DNA of 40,139 bases from UBA5189 sp035631615 (GCA_035631615.1 DASQIK010000058.1:1-40139), one strand, 5' to 3'. Numbered from the stretch's first letter, positions 9,022 through 18,273 are shown. A program made the numbers and translations. Notes: generated by a model not told the origin, from the letters alone.

Positions 9022-9057
9022 CCGAGCCACCTTCGCCGACAGGTGGTCCCGGCTCGG
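9022..9057 (-). terminator. GC-rich hairpin between the 45-aa gene and alaS
   Basis: CCGAGCC and GGCTCGG form perfect 7-bp arms, with an alternative inner CCACC/GGTGG stem. It lies 6 nt after the stop of the small gene and ends 1 nt before the alaS -10 box. It has no U-tract, so intrinsic termination is uncertain. Confidence 0.4.
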
Positions 9058-9062
9058 AACGA

Positions 9063-9200
9063 TCAGGGCCGACGCTGGCGCGCCTCCCGGATGCGGCCCC
9101 ACAGGGTCGAGCCCGCGATCGCCGCGCCGACCATGGCGCCGAGCGCGAGACCACGGTGGAAGCTCGCCCCGTTGAGCACGCCCCTGATGCGCTCGATCAC
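9063..9200 (-). CDS. Small 45-residue single-pass membrane protein
   Basis: A short reading frame starts at a GTG whose GTGA overlaps the stop of the 121-residue membrane gene, the same coupling used across this window. The product (about 45 aa) begins MIERIRGVLNGASFHRG, continues with a hydrophobic stretch LALGAMVGAAIAGSTLW, and ends in basic residues (GRIREARQRRP). This looks like a small inner-membrane protein with a positive cytoplasmic tail. I do not recognise a family. It is easily missed because of its length, and the junction plus the membrane pattern are the support for it. Confidence 0.55.
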   Translation of the reverse strand: MIERIRGVLNGASFHRGLALGAMVGAAIAGSTLWGRIREARQRRP

Positions 9201-9562
9201 GCCGGCGCCTGGGGCTCCGGGCCCTGCTCGGCGGCTGCGTTTGGCCCGGAGCCTCGGCGGATCGTCGTCGACACCTGCGGCGTGTCGTCCTCGGCCGATC
9301 TCGGCGGGACGAGCACGGTCAGGATCGCGACGAGCCCGATCGCCAGCCACGCGACCACCGTCGCCGAGAGGAGGTTGAAGTCGCCGATCCGGATCGGGTC
9401 GATCGACATCCGGGCACCGACCGTGTCGCCGGCCCACGCGCCGAGCACGGCGGCCGGGAGCAGCAGCACGAGCCGCGCCCCGGCGCGCCCGCGGATGAAC
9501 ACGTACGCGGAGACATGGAACAGCCCGACGATCACGGCGAGCACGAGCGCGGGGCCGATCAT
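9197..9562 (-). CDS. Small three-helix membrane protein, unknown function
   Basis: A 121-residue protein with three hydrophobic segments: residues 1-23 (ALVLAVIVGLFHVSAYVFI), about 31-49 (LVLLLPAAVLGAWAGDTVG), and about 65-84 (ATVVAWLAIGLVAILTVLV). A polar tail of about 37 residues is rich in Pro, Glu and Ala. The ATG at 9562 lies 13 nt after the mnmA stop, so it is probably the third gene of the cysteine desulfurase-mnmA operon. The longer frame upstream of this ATG runs inside mnmA out of frame and is not coding. I do not recognise a family. Confidence 0.7.
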   Translation of the reverse strand: MIGPALVLAVIVGLFHVSAYVFIRGRAGARLVLLLPAAVLGAWAGDTVGARMSIDPIRIGDFNLLSATVVAWLAIGLVAILTVLVPPRSAEDDTPQVSTTIRRGSGPNAAAEQGPEPQAPA

Positions 9563-9575
9563 GCCGTCCGTCCGA

Positions 9576-10697
9576 TCACGCGGCAGCACCCGCGGCAGCG
9601 ATCCGCCCGCCGCCGAGGCAGCGCTCACCGTCGTAGAAGACCGCCGCCTGGCCCGGCGCCGCGGCCCACACGGGCGTGTCCGTCTCGATGACCCAGGCGT
9701 TGGAGTCTCCACGGGGGCGAGATTCGCGATGGATCGTCGCGGGCACGAGCGAGCCGCGATGCCGCACCCGAACTTCGGCGCGGAACGCGCTGGCCGCACC
9801 GGATGCGGCGGCCGGCGCCTCGCCGGCGACGAATCGCACGTCCTCCACGGCGATCGTGATCGTCTCGAGGTCCTGCCGCCGCGCGAGCGTGATGGTGTTC
9901 GTGCGCGGATCCACGCGCGAGACGTAGCGTGGCTCGCCCAGTGCGACCCCGAGGCCCTGGCGCTGTCCGACGGTGTAGCCGGCCGCGCCGCCGTGCTCCC
10001 CGACCCGATCCCCATCCGCGTTGATCACCGGGCCCGGCTCCGGCGCCCAGCCCGCTCGCGACCGGAGCGCGCCACGCACGTCGCCATCGGGGATGAAGCA
10101 GATGCCCTGGCTCTCGGGCTTGTCGGCCGTCGCCAGCCCGAGGTCGCGGGCGACCTCGCGGACCTCCGGCTTGGTCAGGTCACCGAGCGGGAAACGGGCG
10201 TGAGCCAGCTGGTCCTGGCGCAGCCCGTACAGGAAGTAGGTCTGGTCCTTGTCGTCGTCGCGCGCCCTGAGCAGCTCGGCGCGGCCCGCTTCATCCTCGG
10301 CCCGCCGGGCGTAGTGCCCGGTGGCGACGGCGTCGCACTCGTACAGGTGCCGCGCCTGGCCGAGCAGCGCCCCGAACTTGACGGTCGTGTTGCAGTCCGT
10401 GCATGGGCTCGGGGTCTGGCCGTCAAGGTAGGCGCCGAGGAAGGGCGCCAGCACGCCCGCCTCGAACTCGCGTTCGAGGTTCATCACGTAGAACGGGATG
10501 CCGAGCTGGCCCGCGACGCGCCGCGCGTCCTCGGCCGCGTCGAGCGAGCAGCAGCTCTTCTTGAACTCGGAGACCGAATCCGCGACGTCGTGGAGCCGCA
10601 TCCACACGCCGACGACGTCGTGGCCCGCCTCGGTGAGGAGCGCCGCGGCGACCGACGAGTCGACCCCGCCGGACATCGCCACGAGCGTGCGCGTCAC
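9576..10697 (-). CDS. mnmA: tRNA-specific 2-thiouridylase MnmA
   Basis: A 373-residue enzyme that makes the 2-thio group on U34 of tRNAs for Lys, Glu and Gln, using sulfur from a cysteine desulfurase. The PP-loop SGGVDSSVAA is at the N terminus. The nucleophile and persulfide cysteines lie in TPSPCTDCNTTVKFG and SQGICFIPDGD, and TGHYARR and DKDQTYFLYGL are present. The start is GTG, overlapping the cysteine desulfurase stop by GTGA, so the sulfur donor and the thiouridylase are translationally coupled. In many genomes IscS passes sulfur through other carriers. This pair suggests direct or short-path delivery, which is inference. Confidence 0.95.
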   Translation of the reverse strand: MTRTLVAMSGGVDSSVAAALLTEAGHDVVGVWMRLHDVADSVSEFKKSCCSLDAAEDARRVAGQLGIPFYVMNLEREFEAGVLAPFLGAYLDGQTPSPCTDCNTTVKFGALLGQARHLYECDAVATGHYARRAEDEAGRAELLRARDDDKDQTYFLYGLRQDQLAHARFPLGDLTKPEVREVARDLGLATADKPESQGICFIPDGDVRGALRSRAGWAPEPGPVINADGDRVGEHGGAAGYTVGQRQGLGVALGEPRYVSRVDPRTNTITLARRQDLETITIAVEDVRFVAGEAPAAASGAASAFRAEVRVRHRGSLVPATIHRESRPRGDSNAWVIETDTPVWAAAPGQAAVFYDGERCLGGGRIAAAGAAA

Positions 10698-11884
10698 GAC
10701 GCGACCGCCTGGCCCAGCGGGTCCGCGGCCAGGACGGCAGCGGCGGCGCGCGCCTCGCGCACGACCCGCGGCACGATGTCGATCGCTGCATCGATCTCGG
10801 CCTCGGTCGTGGAGCGGCCCAGCGACAGCCGCAGCGAGCCCCGCGCCTCGTCCTCCGGGTAGCCCATCGCCGTCAGGACGTGGGACGGTTCCATCGAGCC
10901 GGTCGTGCAGGCCGACCCGACGGAGCCGGCGACGCCCGCCAGGTCGAGCTTCACGACGATCGACGAGCCGTCGGCATCGCCGACCACGACCGACAGCAGG
11001 TTCGGCAGCCGATCGCGGGGATGCCCGGTGAGCTCGATTCCGTCCTCGGCCAGGACCGCGGCCTTCAGCCGATCGCGCAGCTTGCGGATGCGTCGGGCGG
11101 ACGCATCGCGCTCCGCCACCGCGAGCTCGAATGCAACACCCATCCCGACCGCTCCGGCAACGTCCTCCGTGCCCGCTCGGCGGTAGCGCTCCTGGGTCCC
11201 GCCCTGCTGCTGCGACAGGATGTGGGTGCCCCGCTTGAGGTACAGCGCACCCACGCCCTTCGGACCGTCGAGCTTATGGCCGGCGACGGCGAGCATGTCG
11301 CAGCCGAGCGCGTCGACGTCGATCGGGAGCCACGCCGCGCCCGCGATCGCATCGACCAGGAACAGGCAGCCCTTCGGGCCCTTCTCGCGGACGACCGTCC
11401 CGATCGCCGCGACCGGCTGGATCGTCCCGACCTCGTTGTTCGCGAGCTGGATGGCGACGACCGTCGTGCGCTCGGTGATCGCCGCGGCGACCTGGTCGGC
11501 GTCCACCCGGCCGTAGCGATCGACCGGCAGCTCGACGACCTCGAACCCGAACTTCTCGAGGTGCTGGAGCGCGTGCAGCACGGCGTGGTGCTCCACCGCG
11601 CTCGTGACGATCCGATGGCCGCGGCCCTTGCCCGCCCACGCGGCGCCCTTGAGCGCCAGGTTCAGCGCCTCCGTGCCACCGCTCGTGAGCACGATCTCGC
11701 GCGGCCCGGCGCCGATCGCGCGCCCGATCCGCTCGTGCGCCTCGTCCAGCGCGGCGCGCGCTCGGCGACCATACGAGTGCGGGCTGCTCGGGTTGCCGAA
11801 GTCGCCGCCGAGGTACGGCAGCATCGCCTCGAGGGCCTCCGAGCGCAGCGGCGTCGTGGCCGCGTGGTCGAGGTAGATCGGCAC
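10694..11884 (-). CDS. Cysteine desulfurase (NifS/IscS family)
   Basis: A 396-residue PLP enzyme that converts cysteine to alanine and passes on persulfide sulfur. It begins IYLDHAATTPL, has the ligand stretch VTSAVEHHAVLHAL, the PLP lysine in AGHKLDGPKGVGALY, and the catalytic loop cysteine in GSACTTGSMEPSHVL. I chose the GTG at 11884 (reading MPIYLDHAATT) over an ATG 54 nt upstream because a TACAAT box lies exactly 6 nt before it and the PIYLDHAATT start matches the family. It heads the operon with mnmA. The short spacing of the Cys loop fits a group I enzyme. Confidence 0.94.
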   Translation of the reverse strand: MPIYLDHAATTPLRSEALEAMLPYLGGDFGNPSSPHSYGRRARAALDEAHERIGRAIGAGPREIVLTSGGTEALNLALKGAAWAGKGRGHRIVTSAVEHHAVLHALQHLEKFGFEVVELPVDRYGRVDADQVAAAITERTTVVAIQLANNEVGTIQPVAAIGTVVREKGPKGCLFLVDAIAGAAWLPIDVDALGCDMLAVAGHKLDGPKGVGALYLKRGTHILSQQQGGTQERYRRAGTEDVAGAVGMGVAFELAVAERDASARRIRKLRDRLKAAVLAEDGIELTGHPRDRLPNLLSVVVGDADGSSIVVKLDLAGVAGSVGSACTTGSMEPSHVLTAMGYPEDEARGSLRLSLGRSTTEAEIDAAIDIVPRVVREARAAAAVLAADPLGQAVAS

Positions 11885-11890
11885 GTCGGG

Positions 11891-11896
11891 ATTGTA
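11891..11896 (-). promoter_or_regulatory. -10 box of the cysteine desulfurase operon (TACAAT)
   Basis: TACAAT sits 6 nt before the GTG at 11884. It decides that start codon and implies a leaderless message. Confidence 0.6.
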
Positions 11897-11901
11897 TGGC
11901 C

Positions 11902-11914
11902 GTACCCCGGGTAC
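11902..11914. promoter_or_regulatory. Palindrome GTACCC-C-GGGTAC in promoter spacer
   Basis: Six-bp perfect arms around one base lie 5 bp upstream of the desulfurase -10 box, where RNA polymerase or a repressor would bind. It could be an operator. The remaining gap up to 12013 shows nothing else I can name. Confidence 0.3.
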
Positions 11915-12013
11915 CTTCGGCCGGGTGGCGGGCGGCACCGGGCCCGCCGATGCTCCCGCAGTCGTGCTCCAGGGCCAGGGCGGAACGATCGAACGGGCGC
12001 TGGCTCCCGCGCG

Positions 12014-13201
12014 TCAGCCGCCGCCGGCGGCCAGCGACGGCTCGGCGCCCGCGGCCCGGCGATCGCGGGCGAGGCGCTCCAGCCAGCGCGGCGTCTCGAG
12101 CCCCACGGCGTAGCGCGACAGCAGCGCCGTCGCGACGATCGCGACGACGATGCCGAACAGGGCGCCGGCCAGCGGCTGGTCGCGAAACCCGAAGATCCCG
12201 ACCCCCCACCCGACGATCAGCCAGTGCGTGAAGTAGATCGCAATCACGCGGCTGCTCCAGCCGTACAGGAAGCCGAACACCCGATTCTCGCGGACGTACC
12301 GGACGGCGACGTCGCAGGCGTACAGCCAGACCAGGACCAGGCCGGTGATCGCGACGAAGTACGAAGGCGGCATCCGCCAGTACGTGGTGACGTCGAACGA
12401 CGGCCGGCTGACGACGAACAGCCCGATCCCGATCGCACACAGCGCTGCGCCGACGAGCGCGCCCAGGCGGAACACGCGCGTCCGGTCCGGCGTGCGGGCA
12501 ACCAGCGATCCGTACACCGCGCCGACGAGCGGGAAGCCGATCCACGGCACGACCGCGTAGTACACGTTCGGCGCGCCGCCGAGGATGGGCGTCAGCGGAG
12601 CATCGAGGAGCGGGGTCCCGAAGCTCAGCCCGCGAACGAATGGGCCGGTCACGACGACGATGGCCGCGACTGCGACCCAGATCCAGTTGGGCCTCGCTGC
12701 CATCCGCAGCGCGGCGAGCGCGATGAGGGACAGGCCGGCCATGTGATGGACGTCGACGGTCGTGGCCAGCCAGGGCAGGGTGAACGGCGCGATCTGGTCG
12801 GCGGTGACGAGGCCGGTCGACAACCCGAGATACGCGGGGATGACGCCGCGCAGGAAGTTGAGGAGGTAGCCGAGCCAGAGCAGCCACAGTCCTCGAACGG
12901 CGAGCGACCGGAACGACGTCCGCGACGAGAACGCCAGCGAGGCGCCCATGAGGAACATGAACACCGGGGCGGCGGTCGGGCCGCCGAGGAAGCTGATGAC
13001 CTGCCCAATCGGCGTGGTCCAGGTGTCGGGCGCGCCCCAGTGCCAGAGCACGTGGACGCCGATCATGAACACGACCGCCAGGCCCCGTGCGAGGTCGAAC
13101 GCGCGGACGCGACCCTGCTTCGCCAGGCCGGTGATGGAGTCCGTCGCGGCGTCGGCAGGCGGGGCGGCTACGGCGGCGACGGTCGCGGAGCCAGCCTGCA
13201 T
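12014..13201 (-). CDS. HGSNAT-like (DUF1624) membrane acyltransferase
   Basis: A 395-residue polytopic membrane protein. After a 31-residue N-terminal tail comes RVRAFDLARGLAVVFMIGVHVLW, the signature of the heparan-alpha-glucosaminide N-acetyltransferase catalytic family, including the conserved His in IGVHVLWHWG. About ten hydrophobic segments follow, with the first loop carrying GGPTAAPVFMFLMGASL. In bacteria such proteins are thought to move acyl groups across the membrane onto sugars, but the substrate here is unknown. The C-terminal 25 residues are cytosolic and charged. It is a single-gene unit with its own TACAAT promoter, divergent from the alkA-like gene. Confidence 0.82.
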   Translation of the reverse strand: MQAGSATVAAVAAPPADAATDSITGLAKQGRVRAFDLARGLAVVFMIGVHVLWHWGAPDTWTTPIGQVISFLGGPTAAPVFMFLMGASLAFSSRTSFRSLAVRGLWLLWLGYLLNFLRGVIPAYLGLSTGLVTADQIAPFTLPWLATTVDVHHMAGLSLIALAALRMAARPNWIWVAVAAIVVVTGPFVRGLSFGTPLLDAPLTPILGGAPNVYYAVVPWIGFPLVGAVYGSLVARTPDRTRVFRLGALVGAALCAIGIGLFVVSRPSFDVTTYWRMPPSYFVAITGLVLVWLYACDVAVRYVRENRVFGFLYGWSSRVIAIYFTHWLIVGWGVGIFGFRDQPLAGALFGIVVAIVATALLSRYAVGLETPRWLERLARDRRAAGAEPSLAAGGG

Positions 13202-13207
13202 CGCGGC

Positions 13208-13213
13208 ATTGTA
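13208..13213 (-). promoter_or_regulatory. -10 box of the acyltransferase gene (TACAAT)
   Basis: TACAAT lies 6 nt before the ATG at 13201, giving a predicted leaderless start. It shares a 52-bp divergent gap with the alkA-like promoter. Confidence 0.6.
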
Positions 13214-13239
13214 GGGTCGGGTCGTGGGCCGTCAGACCG

Positions 13240-13245
13240 TAGACT
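13240..13245 (+). promoter_or_regulatory. -10 box of the alkA-like gene (TAGACT)
   Basis: TAGACT lies 5 nt before the GTG at 13251 and 8 nt before the ATG at 13254. Either codon could be the leaderless start. Confidence 0.5.
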
Positions 13246-13253
13246 CGGGGGTG

Positions 13254-14162
13254 ATGGCGACCATCGAGCTCACCCCGCTGGGGCCGTTCAGCCTCGCCGC
13301 CGCGCAGGACTTCGCGGGCGGATTCCCGGCCGGGATCGGTGGCGGCGGTGTGGGGCCCGGGTCGATCACGCTGGCGTTCGCGGTCGAGGGACTTGACACG
13401 AGCGCCGCGATCGAGCTCTGGCAGGACGCCGATGGCGTCGTCCGTGGCCGATCCGATGCCGCCGAAGACGTGCTCGTCGTGGGCTTGCGCCAGGCTGCGC
13501 GATCCCTGTCGCTCGACCACGACGGCAGCGGCTGGCCGGCGGTCGGCGAGCGCGACGCCATCGTCGGGCGCTTCCAGCGCGAGCACGGCTACCTGCGCCC
13601 TGTGTGCTTCTACTCCGCGTACGAGGCCGTGACGTCGTTCGTCATCGGGCAGCGGATCTCGCGCCGCCAGTCGGCGGTCATCAAGCGGGACCTGGCGGAG
13701 CGGCTCGGCGACCGGCCCACCATCGCAGGTGTCGAAGTCCCGGCGTTCCCGCGGCCGGCCCGGTTGCTCGAGCTGCGCGAGGCGCGCGGCCTCAACGACG
13801 AGAAGGTCCGCCGGCTCCATGGGCTTGCGCAGGCGGCCCTCGACGGGCGCCTCGATACCGAAGCGCTGCGTGCCATGGCTCCAGAGGCCGCGCTCGCAGC
13901 GCTGCGGGAGCTGCACGGCGTCGGGCCATTCACCGCGGATGCCGTGCTCTATCGGGGGTGCGGCGTAGCTGACGGCATTCCGGCGAGCGACGAGCTCGGG
14001 CAGACGGTCATCCGCGACCTGTACGGCATGGAGACCGTCACCCCGGCGGATGTCGAGCGGATCTCGGATGCCTGGCGACCCTACCGGATGTGGGCGGTCG
14101 TGCTCCTCCGCATGGGCTGGACGCGCGGGCAGGGGTCGAAGGTCAGCTACCGACGAGGCTGA
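13254..14162 (+). CDS. AlkA-like DNA-3-methyladenine glycosylase (HhH-GPD)
   Basis: A 302-residue base-excision repair enzyme that should release alkylated purines. An N-terminal beta-rich AlkA_N-like domain (about 1-110) precedes the HhH-GPD fold. Landmarks are YEAVTSFVIGQRISRRQS, the helix-hairpin-helix LHGVGPFTADAVLYRG, and downstream the catalytic Asp in IPASDELGQTVI. WRPYRMWAVVLL matches the WRPWRSYA segment near the C terminus of the family. I chose the ATG, and an in-frame GTG lies one codon upstream. It is one of the few plus-strand genes, and its end overlaps the convergent DinB gene by 20 bp. Confidence 0.88.
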   Translation: MATIELTPLGPFSLAAAQDFAGGFPAGIGGGGVGPGSITLAFAVEGLDTSAAIELWQDADGVVRGRSDAAEDVLVVGLRQAARSLSLDHDGSGWPAVGERDAIVGRFQREHGYLRPVCFYSAYEAVTSFVIGQRISRRQSAVIKRDLAERLGDRPTIAGVEVPAFPRPARLLELREARGLNDEKVRRLHGLAQAALDGRLDTEALRAMAPEAALAALRELHGVGPFTADAVLYRGCGVADGIPASDELGQTVIRDLYGMETVTPADVERISDAWRPYRMWAVVLLRMGWTRGQGSKVSYRRG

Positions 14163-14651
14163 CGCGAGCCGTCCTGGCCTTCGAACGGCGGCCAAGATCC
14201 TTGACGTGCGTGCCCTCGTGCTGGGCCAGCCACTCGCCGTAGTACCGAACCGAGCGCTCATCGACCCGGTTCGGCGGGACAATTACAGTAGCCGTGCGCT
14301 CCCAGGCCTCCGGCGCTTGCACCTCGAGCACCTCGAGCAGCTGGGCGCGTCCCTTGCGGAAGGCCGCGAAGAGCGTGTCGAAAGCGCGGTCGTGGTAACC
14401 GGACTTGACCTGCCACGCGCGCGGGCTACTCGCCCGCCAGCTCGGATGGTCCTCCGCCAGGATGCGAAGCATCGCCCCGCCGAGGACGTCGTTGCACGCG
14501 AGGAGGTGGGCCAAGACGGCAGCGATCGACCAGTCGTCGTCATATCCCGCCGGCGCGAGCTCCGCGGACGATGCAGTCGCCGTCAGCTCCTCGACGCGAT
14601 CGACGGTCGTACGCAGGATCGCCATGATCTCGGCGACCGTCCAGTCGCGCT

Positions 14652-14655
<4 letters not shown>
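14143..14655 (-). CDS. DinB superfamily protein (metal-binding four-helix bundle)
   Basis: A 170-residue protein with the DinB/YfiT pattern: a His at 50 (VLAHLLACND) and the pair HxxxH at 146/150 (WLAQHEGTH), which together form the usual metal-binding triad. Members include bacillithiol and mycothiol S-transferases and damage-inducible proteins of unknown role, and the substrate here cannot be told. The ATG overlaps the typA stop by ATGA, so it is translated with typA. The frame continues upstream as a shadow of typA, and the MKRDWTVAEIM start is the natural one. Confidence 0.8.
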
Positions 14656-16604
<1,949 letters not shown>

Positions 16605-16613
16605 GGGCCGCGC

Positions 16614-16619
16614 ATTGTC
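16614..16619 (-). promoter_or_regulatory. -10 box of typA (GACAAT)
   Basis: GACAAT lies 9 nt before the ATG at 16604. It is at the long end of the spacing seen here. Confidence 0.45.
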
Positions 16620-16688
16620 CCACGTGCGAGACCGAATCCCGCTGATCCCGTCTCCGGACCTCCCCTGCGCGCACCTGATCTCTCAGCG

Positions 16689-16847
16689 ATGTGGGTCATG
16701 CGTCCGTTGCCGTTTCGAAATCCGATTCCATGCGTGGGCGGTATCGATCGCTACGTTCGATGCCTGTACGGCATCAACGACGGCCGAGACGGGCAAATGC
16801 TGGGTCGACTGATATCGCCGATGAATTGGCACGTGACCGGGCGATAA
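16689..16847 (+). CDS. Possible 52-residue ORF upstream of the XRE gene
   Basis: An open frame in the 266-bp gap 16605-16870 starts ATG (MWVMRPLPFRNPIPC) and ends in TAA, a stop rarely used in this GC-rich region. It has no recognisable family and no clear Shine-Dalgarno sequence. A weak TGATCT lies 7 nt before it. It ends 23 nt before the regulator gene, an arrangement like small toxin-antitoxin pairs, but it may be chance. The surrounding gap is less GC-rich than the flanks and shows one inverted repeat and no RNA gene. Confidence 0.2.
   Translation: MWVMRPLPFRNPIPCVGGIDRYVRCLYGINDGRDGQMLGRLISPMNWHVTGR
16759..16775. promoter_or_regulatory. Inverted repeat GATGCC-N5-GGCATC
   Basis: Perfect 6-bp arms with a 5-bp spacer (TGTAC) lie between the divergent typA and XRE-type genes. 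It could be the operator of the downstream regulator. The position is about 95 bp before that gene's start. Confidence 0.35.
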
Positions 16848-16858
16848 GCCCTCTCGTT

Positions 16859-16864
16859 CACGAT
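16859..16864 (+). promoter_or_regulatory. Weak -10 box of the XRE gene (CACGAT)
   Basis: CACGAT lies 6 nt before the ATG at 16871. It resembles the TACGAT box of the next gene at the same spacing, so it supports this start. Confidence 0.4.
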
Positions 16865-16870
16865 CGGTTC

Positions 16871-17518
16871 ATGACCGCGATCGAGCGCGCCCTCGCCCAG
16901 GCCGACCAACGCGCGCTGCGAGCGCTCGTCGATCTCGGCCGGGAGCTCCACATGGCGCGCGTCAATCGTGGCCTGAGCCAGCGCGTGGTCGCCGTCGCGG
17001 CCCGATTGACACAGGCCCAGGTGTCGCGAATCGAGCGCGGCCTCCACGAATCAGTACCAGTCTCGAGGTTGGCGCTCCTTGCGACTGCGGTCGGGCTTGA
17101 TCTCTCGATCAAGCTGTATCCGGCGGGACAGCCGATTCGCGATAAGGCCCACATCGCGCTGTTCGAGCGTCTGCGCAGGGCGGCAGGACCGTCGTGGTCG
17201 TGGCGTTCCGAAGTACCGTTACCGATTCCGGGGGACAAGCGAGCTTGGGACCGGGTCATCGTCTGCGGCAGGGTCACGATCGGCATCGAGGGCGAGATGC
17301 ATCCGACGGACCTGCAGGAGCTTGGCCGTCGCGTGGCCCTGAAGAAGCGCGATGGCAACGTCGATCGGCTGATCCTGGTTCTGGCGGATACGGCCTGGTG
17401 CCGGCGAATTGTTCGTTTGAACGAGCTCGCCAGCGCATTCCCGATTTCCGGGTCGGCAGCCTTGAAGGCCATCGCCAACGGCATGGATCCAGGCGGTGAC
17501 GCGATCATCCTCATCTAG
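16871..17518 (+). CDS. XRE-type HTH protein with nuclease-like C-terminal domain
   Basis: A 215-residue protein. Residues 24-60 are a Cro/C1-type helix-turn-helix (RVNRGLSQRVVAVAARLTQ, QVSRIERGL). Residues about 105-180 are a separate alpha/beta domain with conserved-looking acids: E114 (WRSEVPLPIPG), D127 (AWDRVIV), E140 and E142 (IGIEGEMHPTDLQE), then R153 and K158/K159. This order resembles PD-(D/E)XK nuclease folds, as in some HTH-nuclease fusions, but that is inference. DNA of this gene is less GC-rich than its neighbours, which suggests transfer. I chose the ATG at 16871 for its upstream box, because longer in-frame starts have no support. It could simply be a transcriptional regulator. 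Confidence 0.75.
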   Translation: MTAIERALAQADQRALRALVDLGRELHMARVNRGLSQRVVAVAARLTQAQVSRIERGLHESVPVSRLALLATAVGLDLSIKLYPAGQPIRDKAHIALFERLRRAAGPSWSWRSEVPLPIPGDKRAWDRVIVCGRVTIGIEGEMHPTDLQELGRRVALKKRDGNVDRLILVLADTAWCRRIVRLNELASAFPISGSAALKAIANGMDPGGDAIILI

Positions 17519-17543
17519 GCGGTAGACCTGTCTCTCGCCGCGA

Positions 17544-17549
17544 TACGAT
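17544..17549 (+). promoter_or_regulatory. -10 box of the MobA-like gene (TACGAT)
   Basis: TACGAT lies 6 nt before the GTG at 17556, in a 37-bp gap after the XRE gene. It gives that gene its own leaderless promoter. Confidence 0.55.
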
Positions 17550-17555
17550 TCCGCG

Positions 17556-18260
17556 GTGACCGTTGCCGCCGTCGTCCTCGCCGCGAGCCCGGAGTCGGCG
17601 CTCGCCGACGTCGAGGGGCAGGCGCGGGTGCGGCGGATCGCCGACGCCGCGTGGTCGGGCGGAGCGCTCCCGATCGTGGTCGTCTCGTTCGACCCTGACG
17701 GCGCGGTCGCCGCCGCGCTCGCGGGCGCCGCGGTGACGCTCGCCGAGCCGGTCCCGCCGCCGAACGGCCACCCCGCGGCGCAGATGCTGCGCGGCATCGA
17801 GGTCGCCTCGGCCGAGGTTCGGGACGTCGACGGCGCGTTCATCTGGCCGGCGCGCATGGTCTGGGTCAGCCCGGAGACGATCACGTCGCTCATCGAGGCG
17901 CACGGAGTCGATCGATCGACGCTGCTCCGGCCCGCCTACGAGGGCACCCCCGGCTGGCCGGTGCTCCTGCCGACCGAGAGCGCGGCCCTGCTGGCGGGAA
18001 TCGCCCCGGACCGGATGCCCGACATGATCCTCGAGGATCTGGCCGCCGCCGGCCTGGCGATGCGCGCCATCGAGCTCGGCGATCCGGGTGCGATCCACGA
18101 TGCGGCCGTCGATCGCGCCGACCTGCCGCCGTACCTTGGTCCGAGCGAGCCCGCCGCCCCGCACCGGCACGAATGGGGCGCCGCGGCGGCTGACGACTCC
18201 GAGGATTCCCCGATCGAGGGGCCGGCGCTCGCCCCCTACGACCAGGCCGAGGCGGAGTAG
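17556..18260 (+). CDS. MobA/MocA-like nucleotidyltransferase-fold protein, catalytic motifs lost
   Basis: A 234-residue protein with the general course of MobA-type NTP transferases: a first strand VAAVVLAA, later VSPETITSLIEAHG, and TPGWPVLLP in place of the usual GHPVLF stretch. The nucleotide-binding signature LAAGxGxRxG is replaced by LAASPES near residue 8, and the metal-binding GDMP before the VSPETI stretch reads ARMV at 99-102. A pseudo-enzyme is therefore likely. The C-terminal 45 residues are acidic, His- and Ala-rich, and probably disordered. The GTG start is fixed by the TACGAT box 6 nt upstream. No molybdenum genes are nearby. It ends 13 bp from a convergent gene. Confidence 0.65.
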   Translation: MTVAAVVLAASPESALADVEGQARVRRIADAAWSGGALPIVVVSFDPDGAVAAALAGAAVTLAEPVPPPNGHPAAQMLRGIEVASAEVRDVDGAFIWPARMVWVSPETITSLIEAHGVDRSTLLRPAYEGTPGWPVLLPTESAALLAGIAPDRMPDMILEDLAAAGLAMRAIELGDPGAIHDAAVDRADLPPYLGPSEPAAPHRHEWGAAAADDSEDSPIEGPALAPYDQAEAE

Positions 18261-18273
18261 CCGGTCCCGCCGC

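Noticed and set aside
10880..13396. Very long plus-strand open frame opposite the desulfurase and acyltransferase genes
   Set aside because: It is Arg/Asp/Gln-rich nonsense mirroring real minus-strand genes, an effect of high GC. The minus strand has clear family motifs.
11274..14282. Minus-strand frame of about 1000 codons spanning several genes
   Set aside because: It crosses the acyltransferase and desulfurase genes out of frame and the alkA-like gene in antisense. No domain is visible.
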